A stretch of DNA of 64,000 bases from Bacteroidales bacterium. Its GTDB lineage: Bacteria; Bacteroidota; Bacteroidia; Bacteroidales; VadinHA17. Within the stretch, counting starts at the first letter, position 1. Each line of letters opens with the position of its first letter. The notes beneath the pieces were generated by a model. That model was not told the DNA's origin and ran no database searches. It worked only from the letters and a program-made list of their open reading frames with translations. Both the position numbers and the translations under genes were made by a program. Location of the stretch: contig JARGFQ010000003.1 of the NCBI GenBank assembly GCA_029210565.1, positions 62,001 to 126,000 of the forward strand, in the 5' to 3' direction. Positions 50,848 to 59,977 of this stretch are shown piece after piece.

Positions 50848-51756
50848 ATGAAAACCAGAAGTTTAGTATCAATTGATGATCTGATCACCGCGGAGATCAC
50901 CAAAATACTTGATCTCGCCGCCGAATTTGAAAAGGAGCCTATTCAGGATATCCTTCGCGGCAGGGTGGTGGCAACGCTCTTCTTTGAACCCTCCACCCGC
51001 ACACGGCTCAGCTTTGAAAGCGCTGTGAACAAGCTGGGCGGTAAGGTTATTGGCTTCACCGACTCCTCCAGTTCCAGCGTCACCAAGGGTGAGACACTGA
51101 ATGACACTATCAGGACTGTTAACAATTACGCCGACCTGATAGTCATGCGTCACCCGATTGAGGGCAGCGCGAGATATGCCAGTGAGATATCCACGGTACC
51201 TGTCATCAACGCCGGCGACGGAGCAAACCAGCATCCCACGCAGACACTCCTTGACCTCTATTCTATCCTGAAGACGCAGGGCACTCTCGACAAACTTAAC
51301 ATATGCATGGTGGGCGACCTCAAATACGGGCGCACGGTGCACTCCCTGCTGATGGCAATGTCTCGCTGGAAGACCTCGTTCAATTTTGTTGCGCCGGAAG
51401 AGCTGATGATGCCTGACGAATACAAACTCTATCTCAGGAACCTGGGACTTGATTATTTCGAGACATCCAACCTGGCAGAGGTCATAAATATGGCAGACAT
51501 CATCTATATGACCCGCGTCCAGCGCGAACGATTCTCGGACCCTATGGAGTACGAAAAGGTGAAAAACGCCTATGTGCTTCATGACAACATGCTCGGTGAG
51601 ACTAAGCCCGGAATGAAGATACTCCATCCCCTGCCTCGTGTCAACGAGATCAACACCGATGTCGACGCTAACACCAAGGCTTACTATTTTGAACAGGCGC
51701 TCAACGGAGTCTTTACCAGGCAGGCAATCATAACCACTTTACTCGGACTTAAATAG
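50848..51756 (+). CDS. pyrB: Aspartate carbamoyltransferase catalytic subunit
   Basis: A 302-residue catalytic chain that joins carbamoyl phosphate and aspartate in pyrimidine synthesis. The carbamoyl-phosphate site STRTRLSFE (about 50-58) and [10 protein letters not shown] (about 130-139) are intact, as is HPLPRVNEI for aspartate binding. Length matches E. coli PyrB. pyrI follows after 6 nt, so the enzyme is the allosteric dodecamer. Confidence 0.96.
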   Translation: MKTRSLVSIDDLITAEITKILDLAAEFEKEPIQDILRGRVVATLFFEPSTRTRLSFESAVNKLGGKVIGFTDSSSSSVTKGETLNDTIRTVNNYADLIVMRHPIEGSARYASEISTVPVINAGDGANQHPTQTLLDLYSILKTQGTLDKLNICMVGDLKYGRTVHSLLMAMSRWKTSFNFVAPEELMMPDEYKLYLRNLGLDYFETSNLAEVINMADIIYMTRVQRERFSDPMEYEKVKNAYVLHDNMLGETKPGMKILHPLPRVNEINTDVDANTKAYYFEQALNGVFTRQAIITTLLGLK

Positions 51757-51762
51757 AAGATC

Positions 51763-52230
51763 ATGAAGAATGCAAATGATCCGAAGCAGTTGCTCGTCAG
51801 TGCCATCGAAAGCGGCACCGTGATAGATCACATACCTGCAAAAACCCTCTTCAAGGTCATCAAGATACTGGGACTCGACAGGATAAGCAACCAGATCACC
51901 TTCGGCACCAACCTCGACAGCAAGACCGACGGCAAGAAGGCAATCATCAAGATCGCTGGTGTGTTCTTCGAGGATGATGACATCAACCGTATTGCACTGG
52001 TTGCACCCAATGCGAAGCTGAATATCATCAGGGATTACGAGGTGGTTGAGAAGCGTGTTGTGTCAGTACCAGACACCATTACTGCCATTGCCAAATGCAT
52101 GAACCCCAAGTGCATCACCAACTTCGAGAAGGTGACTACACGGTTCAGGGTGGTGTCCAAGAAACCGGTGGCGCTCAAATGCCACTATTGCGAAAAGATC
52201 ACTGACCAGGAACGGCTGGAGATCATCTGA
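51763..52230 (+). CDS. pyrI: Aspartate carbamoyltransferase regulatory subunit
   Basis: A 155-residue regulatory chain that binds CTP/ATP and the catalytic trimer. The N-terminal nucleotide-binding domain is followed by the zinc domain with four cysteines in CMNPKCITN and CHYCEK. Its stop overlaps the stop of the convergent DUF4293 gene by 8 nt. Confidence 0.96.
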   Translation: MKNANDPKQLLVSAIESGTVIDHIPAKTLFKVIKILGLDRISNQITFGTNLDSKTDGKKAIIKIAGVFFEDDDINRIALVAPNAKLNIIRDYEVVEKRVVSVPDTITAIAKCMNPKCITNFEKVTTRFRVVSKKPVALKCHYCEKITDQERLEII

Positions 52231-52678
52231 GACGGTTGTAAGATTTCACCAGCAGCTCGTCCCTGAGAATGGCTCGGTGGGCGAGCCAGGCCAGGATGGC
52301 CGAGACCAGCGGAAATAGTGCCCGGACCTTCCACTGTATCGCAATGTCAATCTTCCTGTCAAACATCACTACATAAAATGCACCCAGGATAAGTGTGCCC
52401 AGCGAGAGCAGGAGCACTATCATGGTAACACGCATCTGGAGTGTCCTCTTCCTGTAAAGAAACAGTGCAACCAATGCCAGTATGGGCACCAGCGCCAACA
52501 GGAAGGTAAGCGGCCAGAGACGCTGGAGGATCCTGCCTCCCTCTTCTGCAAGCCCCATGAAATTGATACTGAAGAGAGTGCCGCCGCCGCTATCCATCAT
52601 TACGAGATCACCCGTTAGCATAAGCCCCGACAGTACTGCCACCGTAAGCAGAAATAACGTCTGAATCCTTTGTATCAT
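52223..52678 (-). CDS. DUF4293 membrane protein
   Basis: A 151-residue inner-membrane protein with four hydrophobic segments (about 5-24, 48-70, 80-107, 120-138) and the family start MIQRIQTLFLL. DUF4293 is a Bacteroidota-specific family without known function. It follows the DUF5916 gene... on the minus strand it is downstream of that gene by 12 nt, so the two are probably co-transcribed. Confidence 0.82.
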   Translation of the reverse strand: MIQRIQTLFLLTVAVLSGLMLTGDLVMMDSGGGTLFSINFMGLAEEGGRILQRLWPLTFLLALVPILALVALFLYRKRTLQMRVTMIVLLLSLGTLILGAFYVVMFDRKIDIAIQWKVRALFPLVSAILAWLAHRAILRDELLVKSYNRLR

Positions 52679-52690
52679 GTTAATTAACAG

Positions 52691-55159
52691 TTATCTGGTT
52701 GAAAACAGTTTTCTGAAATTCTGGTAGTCAAGGTAATACAAAATTTTCAAAGAGAGGCTGTTTGTCTGTGGCATTGAAAGCATTTCCGTAAAATTACTGA
52801 GAGCATCACTGACTATCAAATTGCCCTCGGAATAGATGGCATTCTTCCAGACGAGGGATAGCTCGCTACCCGGAGCAAAACGCCACGTATAAACTACATC
52901 AACATTCAGGAAGTTGGTGTTGACGTCAATGTTCGGTATGATGCCGGGAGTCAGCAACTCTCTCAGGCTGCCGTCATCCAGCAGCTCAAAGTAGCTTTTG
53001 TCATAATCAGCCCCTGACCAGTAATGCCTGCCCCTCAAAGTCAGGTAGGAATTTGCACTGAAGATGAACGCCCCTGACACGGTGTTGGTCACTGTTTTTA
53101 TGTCGCGCCTCCCGAAGATTGTCATATCTGCCGGATTGGTCATGACATAGCCTATGTCATTGAACATCTTTTCCATGCTCAGGCTGTAGTCAAATGAGAA
53201 CCTCCTGTTTACCTTGTATTCAGCCTGTAATGACCAGGCAAAGCCATGCTGGCTGTATTCAGACCAGGCTCTGTAGTATCCGGCCTGAAGCTCCGCATAG
53301 AGCTTTTTACTCTTGTCAGTGTCGCCCCTGAAGCCGGCCTCAAAAGCTGCAGGACGGTGATAGAATTTTGACATGTCGCGGGCCCGGGGCTCAAAATAGT
53401 CATCTTCACCCCAGGGTGTAAATTGCATGTCAACGGAAAGCGACCAGTAGTTCATCAGGATAATCATTTCGCTTAGCCTGACGGAAGCCGAAGTAAATGC
53501 ACGCGGTTTATAGAGCTGGTCATAGTTGAGATCAACCGAACTGCGGGTCGTCATGATGCTGCCCACGGGCTCGTAGGTGTTGTATGAGAAGTCAAGAGAG
53601 TGCTCAAGCTCGTTGTTTCTTCGCAGATATCCCATGTCATTCGGGTCATAGTTGTCGCTCACAACAGAGAAGTCGTAGTCGGTGCGAAACTTCCCTCCCG
53701 TCTTTCCGATGTTCAGGCTGACCGAGTGCCCCAGTCCGGGGTCAGTGCCGGAATAGTATTTCTGGCTGAGGGCAGCAGCGGCTGAGGCGGAGTAAATCCT
53801 GTTCCTGGTCTTCAGAAGGGCCTCGATAGCTGTGACGTTGGCAGTGTAAAAGTGTTCATCCTTTTCAGCAGCCCTGATGACATTCGTGTTTGCCAGGCTA
53901 ACATATGAATCATTATTCAGGGTCTGGTCGATCACCAGCATGTTGTAATTGGTCAGAGGTTCAGTCATTATCCTCCGCGTTGCCCCGGTAACAGTATCCC
54001 TCAGTTCAGCATACATGCCTGAGGTCACGGCATTGAACAGGCCCACACCGAGTCCCCCGTGCGTTCTTCCGGAAACCTTCGTGGCATTGAGAAGGCTTAC
54101 TTCCGCAGGGTTATTTGTAAAGATCTCACCTGGGTCGGCCATATCATGGACGTCACTCACAAGGTGAGGGGTCCCTCCTATCCTGCGTGAGTAAAATATA
54201 TCCCCCCGGTTGAAGAGTTCGGTCCCTTCCATGAAAAACGGCCTCTTCTCATTGTACTTCACCTCATAGGGTGTGAGGTTCAGTATGCGGTCATCAGACT
54301 GCACCTGCCCGAAGTCGGGAATAAGTGTGGCATCGAGCGTAAAACTCTTCGAGAGGCCAAGCTTAAGGTCAAGCCCGCCGTTATAGGTTGTGCTCACCCC
54401 CAGCTGTTCAGAGCCATGTTCGAGGTAACCGGAGACGTACGGCACCAGTGAGAGACGCAGCGGCGGTTTTATGTCAGTGATGCCTGTCAGTTCCCCGAGA
54501 TGAGCTATCGTTCCTCCGAACTCCCTTGTCACGAAGTTCCACGAAGAGGTCTCCCTTATGCGGCGCACCTCGCGCCAGAAATTTATACCCCAGACCTGGT
54601 TGGCGGATTTGGAGAACCTCAGTGCCGAATAGGGAATCATGAACTCGGCACTCCATCCGTCGTCGCCGATGTGTGTGCGGCTGTTCCATACTGCATCCCA
54701 TGTGTCACGGTGCTCCCAGCTGTCACCGGAGGTCAGCTTATTGTCGATCTGAACATTCGATGCGGAAACCTTGAACATCTCACCGTTGAGCCCGTCGTTG
54801 AACGGAGAGATCTCAACATAAAAATGGTCAGCATTGATGTCACCGGCATCTCTCTGGCCCAGCTCGAAAAAAATACTGTCGGGGTGGTCGTCATACATCA
54901 TGGCGCCAACGTATAGTGCATCGTCGTCATATAAAACCCTTACCTCTGTCATAAAACGTGACGAAACGCCGTTATACGGACTGTAGATTATAAAATCCGT
55001 GGCTGCATCCGCCCCCTCCCACGCTCTCTCATCCAGCACCCCGTCAATGGTTATCTCGTCATCCATCCTAAGTGCAGCCAGGCTCCTCTTCTCCTGTCCG
55101 TTTGCGAGCCTGACAGAGGAAAAAAGAAGAAGGACCGCGATGAGCATGATCATCTTCAT
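52691..55159 (-). CDS. DUF5916 outer-membrane protein with CBM9-like N-domain
   Basis: An 822-residue exported protein. A signal peptide (MKMIMLIAVLLLFSSVRLANG) is followed by a CBM9-like beta domain (about 30-220: DEITIDGVLDERAWEGADAATDF, VRVLYDDDALYVGAMMYD, WSAEFMIPYSALRF) and a long DUF5916 region rich in alternating aromatic beta strands (about 240-822) that ends like an outer-membrane barrel. The function is not known; many members lie near proteases or transporters. The ATG at 55159 is preferred to one 36 nt upstream because it begins the signal peptide. Confidence 0.85.
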   Translation of the reverse strand: MKMIMLIAVLLLFSSVRLANGQEKRSLAALRMDDEITIDGVLDERAWEGADAATDFIIYSPYNGVSSRFMTEVRVLYDDDALYVGAMMYDDHPDSIFFELGQRDAGDINADHFYVEISPFNDGLNGEMFKVSASNVQIDNKLTSGDSWEHRDTWDAVWNSRTHIGDDGWSAEFMIPYSALRFSKSANQVWGINFWREVRRIRETSSWNFVTREFGGTIAHLGELTGITDIKPPLRLSLVPYVSGYLEHGSEQLGVSTTYNGGLDLKLGLSKSFTLDATLIPDFGQVQSDDRILNLTPYEVKYNEKRPFFMEGTELFNRGDIFYSRRIGGTPHLVSDVHDMADPGEIFTNNPAEVSLLNATKVSGRTHGGLGVGLFNAVTSGMYAELRDTVTGATRRIMTEPLTNYNMLVIDQTLNNDSYVSLANTNVIRAAEKDEHFYTANVTAIEALLKTRNRIYSASAAAALSQKYYSGTDPGLGHSVSLNIGKTGGKFRTDYDFSVVSDNYDPNDMGYLRRNNELEHSLDFSYNTYEPVGSIMTTRSSVDLNYDQLYKPRAFTSASVRLSEMIILMNYWSLSVDMQFTPWGEDDYFEPRARDMSKFYHRPAAFEAGFRGDTDKSKKLYAELQAGYYRAWSEYSQHGFAWSLQAEYKVNRRFSFDYSLSMEKMFNDIGYVMTNPADMTIFGRRDIKTVTNTVSGAFIFSANSYLTLRGRHYWSGADYDKSYFELLDDGSLRELLTPGIIPNIDVNTNFLNVDVVYTWRFAPGSELSLVWKNAIYSEGNLIVSDALSNFTEMLSMPQTNSLSLKILYYLDYQNFRKLFSTR

Positions 55160-55325
55160 CCGGTAAGTTATGACGGTGGCAACAGTGTGGGTCATGAGGA
55201 CATTTCTGATATGGGTAGCAAATATATTTCACTCGCTCCTGATTCTGATCATTCTGAGCGATATTAACAATCTTTAACAGCAGTAAAGGCAAAGGAGCAG
55301 AATGTCTTACTGATCACATTTTTTG

Positions 55326-55333
55326 TATTTTTG
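55326..55333 (+). promoter_or_regulatory. Promoter -7 element of the uridine phosphorylase gene
   Basis: TATTTTTG matches TAnnTTTG. It predicts a leader of about 108 nt before the ATG at 55448. The leader holds no obvious hairpin. Confidence 0.45.
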
Positions 55334-55447
55334 CAGCTTATCCTTTCAGGAAGATGAAACTTGCATGAGCAGAAGCTAACAAAAGAGAATGATAATTTCT
55401 TTCATGTAAGTTCCATTCGACCTATGAAATCATAATAATATAATCGA

Positions 55448-56311
55448 ATGAAAAAGAGTGAGCTTATAACCAATGCTGACGGATCAATTTTCCATCTGCA
55501 CCTGCTTCCCGATGAGATTGCTGACAGGGTCATCATTGTTGGAGACCCGGGCAGGGTTGAGACAATTGCCCAGATGCTGGACACAGTGCGCATCAGAAAG
55601 AGCAACAGGGAATTCAGCACTGTCACAGGTAGTTATAGGAAAACGGATTTCACAGTGATATCTTCGGGGATTGGGACTGACAACATTGACATAGTAGTCA
55701 ATGAGCTGGATGCGCTTGCAAACATTGATCTTAAAACCGGCATGCCAAAGGAGGAGCCGCGCTCACTCACCTTCGTCAGGCTGGGAACTGCCGGCGGACT
55801 TCAGTCTGACCTTGCGCCGGGCTCCTTTATCGCCACTGCCAGGGCGGTGGGTTTTGACGGATTGTTGCACTTCTATGAGGGATACGAATGGTGTATCGAC
55901 CATATGCTTGCCGATGCTCTCGCCGGTCACCTCGAGTGGCCTGACTCCCTGGCATATCCATATGCGGTGGAGGCAGACACCTTCCTGCTTGAAAGCATCG
56001 CGGCAGAGATTACCAAAGGAATCACCATTTCCGCCCCGGGCTTCTACGGTCCGCAGGGACGTCACCTGAGGCTCGAGCCCTTCGACAGTGAGATAAATGA
56101 GAAAATCGCATCCTTCCGGTTCAGGGGTGAGAGAATTACAAACTACGAAATGGAGAGCTCTGCCATCTATGGACTGGGGAAGCTCCTCAACCATAAGGCT
56201 CTGACTATCTGCGTTGTGATTGCAAACAGGGTTACCGGGGAGTTCCTAACCGATTACAAGCCTGCAGTTAAGTCACTGTCCGGGAAAGTGCTTGAGGCGC
56301 TCAGCTCCTGA
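55448..56311 (+). CDS. udp: Nucleoside phosphorylase (uridine phosphorylase-like)
   Basis: A 287-residue nucleoside phosphorylase family enzyme, probably cleaving uridine with phosphate. The phosphate-binding GDPGRVE (52-58) and SSGIGTDN, the GTAGGLQ loop and the NYEMESSAIYGLG segment that holds ribose and base are typical. Family members of this size in Bacteroidota are annotated as uridine phosphorylase; purine specificity cannot be excluded by eye. Its end overlaps the wecB end by 11 nt in a convergent arrangement. Confidence 0.85.
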   Translation: MKKSELITNADGSIFHLHLLPDEIADRVIIVGDPGRVETIAQMLDTVRIRKSNREFSTVTGSYRKTDFTVISSGIGTDNIDIVVNELDALANIDLKTGMPKEEPRSLTFVRLGTAGGLQSDLAPGSFIATARAVGFDGLLHFYEGYEWCIDHMLADALAGHLEWPDSLAYPYAVEADTFLLESIAAEITKGITISAPGFYGPQGRHLRLEPFDSEINEKIASFRFRGERITNYEMESSAIYGLGKLLNHKALTICVVIANRVTGEFLTDYKPAVKSLSGKVLEALSS

Positions 56312-57461
56312 ATATCTCCAGGATCTCTTTAAGTATGGATATGGCAGCTCTGCCGTCACCATAGAAAGCCGGATACTGGAGAACCTCACTGTTATTCATA
56401 AAATAATCCCATGCCTCCCTGATTGCGGCGGGGTCAGCATCAGCCAGCCTGACTGTACCATTTTTAACCAGTTCCACCCACTCAGTCTCTTTTCTAAGTA
56501 CAATGCAGGGCTTTGAGAAGAAGTGACTCTCCTTCTGCACCCCGCCTGAGTCAGTTATGATCAGCCGCGCCTTTTTCTCGAGCATGATCATCTCGAGAAA
56601 TGAGACAGGCCTGATAACGCTGATGAACTGGCTGTCTGACAGAGTCTGATATAGCTCCGGGGCCCTGTTGCGCAACGCCATCAGTGTCCTGGGATGAAGC
56701 GGCATGACCATGCTGATCTGATTGCTTTCCGCCAGTTCACGAAGGGTACTGAATATGGCGGTGAGCCTCTCCTGATCATCAGTGTTCATGTCGCGGTGGA
56801 TAGTGGCAAGCACATACTCACTCTCCGTGAGCTTCAACCCCTCCATGAAATCTTTCTTCTTCTTCTCCGCGAGGTCAGCATAAAAGAGGCTGTTGTCATA
56901 CATGATGTCGCCGGTGAGAAATACCCTCGGGTTGTTGATAGTGTAAGGCGCAATATTCTCAGGGCGAAAACCCTCCGCCATCAGGTTTTTGAAGGCGGTG
57001 TTTGTGGGCGCCAAGAGAAGAGTGGAGGCGTGGTCCGCCATAACGCGGTTCAGCTCTTCGGGCATGGCCTTGTTGAACGACCTCATACCGGCTTCAATGT
57101 GCACCACCGGATAATGCTGCTTTGAGGCAGCGATGGCAGCAGCCAGGGTCGAGTTGGTGTCACCGTATATAATAACGCAGTCAGGCTTCTCATTGAGTAT
57201 CACATCCTCAATGCGTTCCATAATCAGTCCCGTCTGGCGGCCGTGTCTGCCTGAACCCACCTGCAGGTTGTGATCCGGCATACGAATCTCAAGCTCATCA
57301 AAAAATACCTCGGAGAGCTCACGGTCATAATGCTGACCGGTATGGACAACTATTTCAGTGATCTGATCGGCAAACTCGCCGGCAATAGCGCGACTGATGG
57401 CTGAAGCCTTGATTATCTGAGGCCTGGCGCCAACGATGTTGAGTATCTTCATCTTCTTCAT
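56301..57461 (-). CDS. wecB: UDP-N-acetylglucosamine 2-epimerase (non-hydrolysing)
   Basis: A 386-residue cytoplasmic epimerase that turns UDP-GlcNAc into UDP-ManNAc for surface polysaccharides. Signatures: [12 protein letters not shown] (8-19), [40 protein letters not shown] and [20 protein letters not shown]. The start overlaps the rny stop by 4 nt (ATGA), an unusual but clear coupling. No other polysaccharide gene is adjacent. Confidence 0.94.
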   Translation of the reverse strand: MKKMKILNIVGARPQIIKASAISRAIAGEFADQITEIVVHTGQHYDRELSEVFFDELEIRMPDHNLQVGSGRHGRQTGLIMERIEDVILNEKPDCVIIYGDTNSTLAAAIAASKQHYPVVHIEAGMRSFNKAMPEELNRVMADHASTLLLAPTNTAFKNLMAEGFRPENIAPYTINNPRVFLTGDIMYDNSLFYADLAEKKKKDFMEGLKLTESEYVLATIHRDMNTDDQERLTAIFSTLRELAESNQISMVMPLHPRTLMALRNRAPELYQTLSDSQFISVIRPVSFLEMIMLEKKARLIITDSGGVQKESHFFSKPCIVLRKETEWVELVKNGTVRLADADPAAIREAWDYFMNNSEVLQYPAFYGDGRAAISILKEILEIFRS

Positions 57462-59014
57462 TTTGCGTAGTTGACAGCTCTGGTCTCCCTGATGACTGTT
57501 ATCTTAATCTGCCCGGGATAGGTCATCTCATTCTGGATCTTACGTGCAATTTCAAAGGAGAGACTCTCCGTATCATTGTCTGTCACCTTGTCCGCCCCGA
57601 CTATCACCCTCAGCTCTCGCCCGGCCTGGATGGCATAGGTCTTTGTCACCCCCGGATATGAGAGCGCAACCGACTCAAGCTCATTAAGCCTCTTGATGTA
57701 TGATTCTATGACCTCGCGCCTGGCACCGGGGCGTGCACCCGAGATGGCATCGCACACCTGTACTATGGGAGCGATAAGAGTGGTCATCTCCGTCTCGTCA
57801 TGGTGGGCACCGATGGCATTGATAACCTCGGGTTTCTCCTTGTACTTCTCGGCCAGTTTCATCCCCAGAACGGCATGCGGCAGCTCGGGCTCGTCATCGG
57901 GCACCTTGCCTATGTCATGCAGCAGCCCTGCCCTCTTGGCAAGCTTGGGATTGAGGCCCAGTTCAGCAGCCATGATTGAGGCGAGGTTGGCCACCTCACG
58001 TGAATGCTGAAGGAGGTTCTGACCATATGATGAACGGTACTTCATCTTACCTACAAGCCTGATAAGCTCAGGGTGTAAGCCGTGTACTCCCAGGTCTATG
58101 GTTGTACGCTTGCCCGTCTCAATAATCTCCTCTTCAACCTGTTTCCTTGTCTTCTCAACTATCTCTTCAATGCGAGCCGGGTGGATGCGTCCGTCAGTGA
58201 CAAGCTGGTGAAGCGCCAGTCGGGCTATCTCACGACGAACAGGATCGAAGCCCGACAGCACGATGGCCTCCGGGGTATCATCAACGATGATCTCCACCCC
58301 CGTGGCAGCCTCCAGAGCCCTGATATTTCGGCCTTCACGGCCGATGATGCGTCCCTTGATTTCATCCGAGTCTATATGGAACACCGTAACGGCATTCTCG
58401 ATGGCAGTCTCGGCTGCAACACGCTGAATAGCCATCAGCACTATGCGTTTGGCCTCCTTGGTGGCAGTCATCTTGGCGTCATCGAGGATCTCATTGATAT
58501 ATGACATTGCATCAGTGTGTGCCTCTTCCCTGAGCGACTCGATAAGCTGGTTTTTGGCCTCTTCGGCCGACAGTCCTGAAATGGTCTCCAACTGCTCAAC
58601 CTTCTGGCGGTGCATCATGGAGAGCTCTTCATTCTTCTTCTCAAGCAGTTCCATCTGCTGTGCGAGGCTCTCCCTGATGCTGTCAGCCTCACTCTTACGG
58701 CGCTGTGCATCCTCAAGCTTCTGCGAGAGAGTCAGCTCCTTCTGCCTGATCCTGTTCTCAGACTGAGATATGCGGTTGTTGCGCTCGTTGATTACCTTCT
58801 CATGCTCTGCCTTGAGCTGCAGAAAACGCTCCTTGGCCTGCAGTATCTTCTCCTTCTTGATAACCTCTGCCTCGGCTTCAGCTTCAGTGATAATCTTATT
58901 CTTTCTGTTTCGCAGCATCAGTTGCCACAGGTAAAATGACAATCCTGAACCTGCAATAAGGGCCGCCCCGGCAATTGCGAAACAGACCCCTGATGATATT
59001 GCTGCTATGATCAT
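57458..59014 (-). CDS. rny: Ribonuclease Y
   Basis: A 518-residue membrane-anchored endoribonuclease that starts mRNA decay. An N-terminal membrane helix (1-31) is followed by a long coiled coil (about 35-200), a KH domain with [15 protein letters not shown] and an HD domain ([17 protein letters not shown]... GLLHDIGK). I use the ATG at 59014, directly after a U-rich tract; the frame further left would run into the structured RNA. Its mRNA probably continues from zapA through that RNA. Confidence 0.95.
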   Translation of the reverse strand: MIIAAISSGVCFAIAGAALIAGSGLSFYLWQLMLRNRKNKIITEAEAEAEVIKKEKILQAKERFLQLKAEHEKVINERNNRISQSENRIRQKELTLSQKLEDAQRRKSEADSIRESLAQQMELLEKKNEELSMMHRQKVEQLETISGLSAEEAKNQLIESLREEAHTDAMSYINEILDDAKMTATKEAKRIVLMAIQRVAAETAIENAVTVFHIDSDEIKGRIIGREGRNIRALEAATGVEIIVDDTPEAIVLSGFDPVRREIARLALHQLVTDGRIHPARIEEIVEKTRKQVEEEIIETGKRTTIDLGVHGLHPELIRLVGKMKYRSSYGQNLLQHSREVANLASIMAAELGLNPKLAKRAGLLHDIGKVPDDEPELPHAVLGMKLAEKYKEKPEVINAIGAHHDETEMTTLIAPIVQVCDAISGARPGARREVIESYIKRLNELESVALSYPGVTKTYAIQAGRELRVIVGADKVTDNDTESLSFEIARKIQNEMTYPGQIKITVIRETRAVNYAK

Positions 59015-59034
59015 AGTCTTGAATTTATTAGTAT

Positions 59035-59234
59035 AAAAAAACCCGCAGAGTTCCTCCAACTTTTAAAAAACCCCATATCTACATGGTTGAAGCGGCCGTC
59101 CTGCTTCGGGCTTCCACCGTCCCGATGCAATCGGAATCCCGGCGAACCGGGATGAGGCCTGTCCTAGGCAATCCAAGACCAACTCCAAAGTTTAAAGTGT
59201 TGAGTTTCCAAAACGAATAGAGAAACAATGCGGG
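59035..59234 (-). ncRNA. Rod-shaped structured RNA between zapA and rny
   Basis: On the minus strand CCCGCA (59234-59229), a 2x2 loop and GUUUCUC (59226-59220) pair with GAGGAAC (59056-59050) and UGCGGG (59047-59042), which runs straight into seven U residues. Inside, CAAC/GUUG and UUUAAA/UUUAAA (59202-59191 with 59067-59057) continue the rod, and at least three hairpins follow: GUCUUGG/CUAGGAC (59161-59179), UCCCGG-UUCG-CCGGGA with a UUCG tetraloop (59137-59152), and GGU-GAAGC/GCUUC-ACC (about 59086-59118). No frame crosses it and no TAnnTTTG promoter precedes it. In other phyla ssrS (6S RNA) often lies beside zapA, so 6S is one option; a leader that lets RNase Y control its own mRNA is another. 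Confidence 0.6.
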
Positions 59235-59264
59235 CAATATCCTGCTATTTTAAAGAACGCGTAT

Positions 59265-59555
59265 CTACTTTTTTGACAGACAGAGGTTGATCTTCTCAGT
59301 CAGCTCCCTCAGCCCCTCTCCGACTGATCTGTCATCCTCCCTCTCCTCTATCTCCATGAGCCTGATAACGTACTGCAGGGCTGCCATTGCCAGGAAATCC
59401 TGTGTGTCCTTGTCAACGTAGCGCTGCTTGTATTGCAGCACTTTCTCGTTGATCAGCCGGGCCGCCTTACGGATACGTTCTTCATTTTCACCTTCAACCT
59501 TCAACGGATAATATCTGTCGGCCACATTAACCCTGATCGAAAGTTTATCATCCAT
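59265..59555 (-). CDS. zapA: Cell division protein ZapA
   Basis: A 96-residue FtsZ-bundling protein. SIRVNVADRYYPLKVEGENEERIRKAARLINEKVLQYKQRY is the ZapA globular head, followed by an amphipathic helix with DFLAMAALQYVIRLMEIEER for dimerisation. It lies 10 nt behind the coiled-coil protein gene and shares its promoter. Confidence 0.9.
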   Translation of the reverse strand: MDDKLSIRVNVADRYYPLKVEGENEERIRKAARLINEKVLQYKQRYVDKDTQDFLAMAALQYVIRLMEIEEREDDRSVGEGLRELTEKINLCLSKK

Positions 59556-59565
59556 TGCTATATAA

Positions 59566-59859
59566 TTATCTGTCTAAAAGAGCAATACATTTATCTATCT
59601 CCCGCACAAGTTCACTCACTCTCTTCTTTGCCGTTACGGCATCTTCCCCGCTCCCGAGGATAGCCCCCGAGAACTTCGCTCTTTCATATCTTGTTTGAAG
59701 CTCCTTTACTTCTTCATTTTTTTCAGCCAGCTGCTGTTTCACGGCTGACAATTCATCCTTCATCGTGGCTGTCAGCTCAACCATTTTTTCATACTCCAAA
59801 ACCAGGTTTTCCACTGATCTTCTGAGTATTAGATACTCTTCATATCCCTTTGGATCCAT
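59566..59859 (-). CDS. Coiled-coil protein upstream of zapA
   Basis: A 97-residue protein that is almost wholly alpha-helical: heptad-like VENLVLEYEKMVELTATMKDELSAVKQQLAEKNEEVKELQTRYERAK, then a short C-terminal helix pair. Bacteroidota often carry such a gene in front of zapA, so a role in division (ZapB-like) is likely but not shown. The ATG at 59859 is used; a TTG three codons upstream is less likely. Confidence 0.72.
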   Translation of the reverse strand: MDPKGYEEYLILRRSVENLVLEYEKMVELTATMKDELSAVKQQLAEKNEEVKELQTRYERAKFSGAILGSGEDAVTAKKRVSELVREIDKCIALLDR

Positions 59860-59876
59860 AACTGACAACTATATTA

Positions 59877-59907
59877 CAAAAGTAACGTTTCTTTTGCTCT
59901 TTTCAAA
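59877..59907 (-). promoter_or_regulatory. Consensus promoter of the zapA-rny operon
   Basis: On the minus strand TTTG (59907-59904), a 19-nt spacer and TACTTTTG (59884-59877) match both promoter boxes. It is the only good promoter for the coiled-coil, zapA, structured RNA, rny and wecB run. Confidence 0.8.
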
Positions 59908-59923
59908 AAAAGATGGCATTAAG

Positions 59924-59954
59924 TTTGCCCGTTGGATTCATAACTATAGTTTTG
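59924..59954 (+). promoter_or_regulatory. Consensus promoter of the M23 peptidase gene
   Basis: TTTG (59924-59927), a 19-nt spacer and TAGTTTTG (59947-59954) match both boxes and predict a start near 59961, 17 nt before the ATG. It is back to back with the zapA promoter. Confidence 0.8.
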
Positions 59955-59977
59955 CAAAGAGATCTTTTCCCTGAGTT

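Noticed and set aside
59065..59087. Terminator made of CCAU/AUGG followed by GGUUUUUU inside the zapA-rny RNA
   Set aside because: The stem has only four pairs; the longer closing stem ending in seven U at 59035-59041 is a better 3' end.
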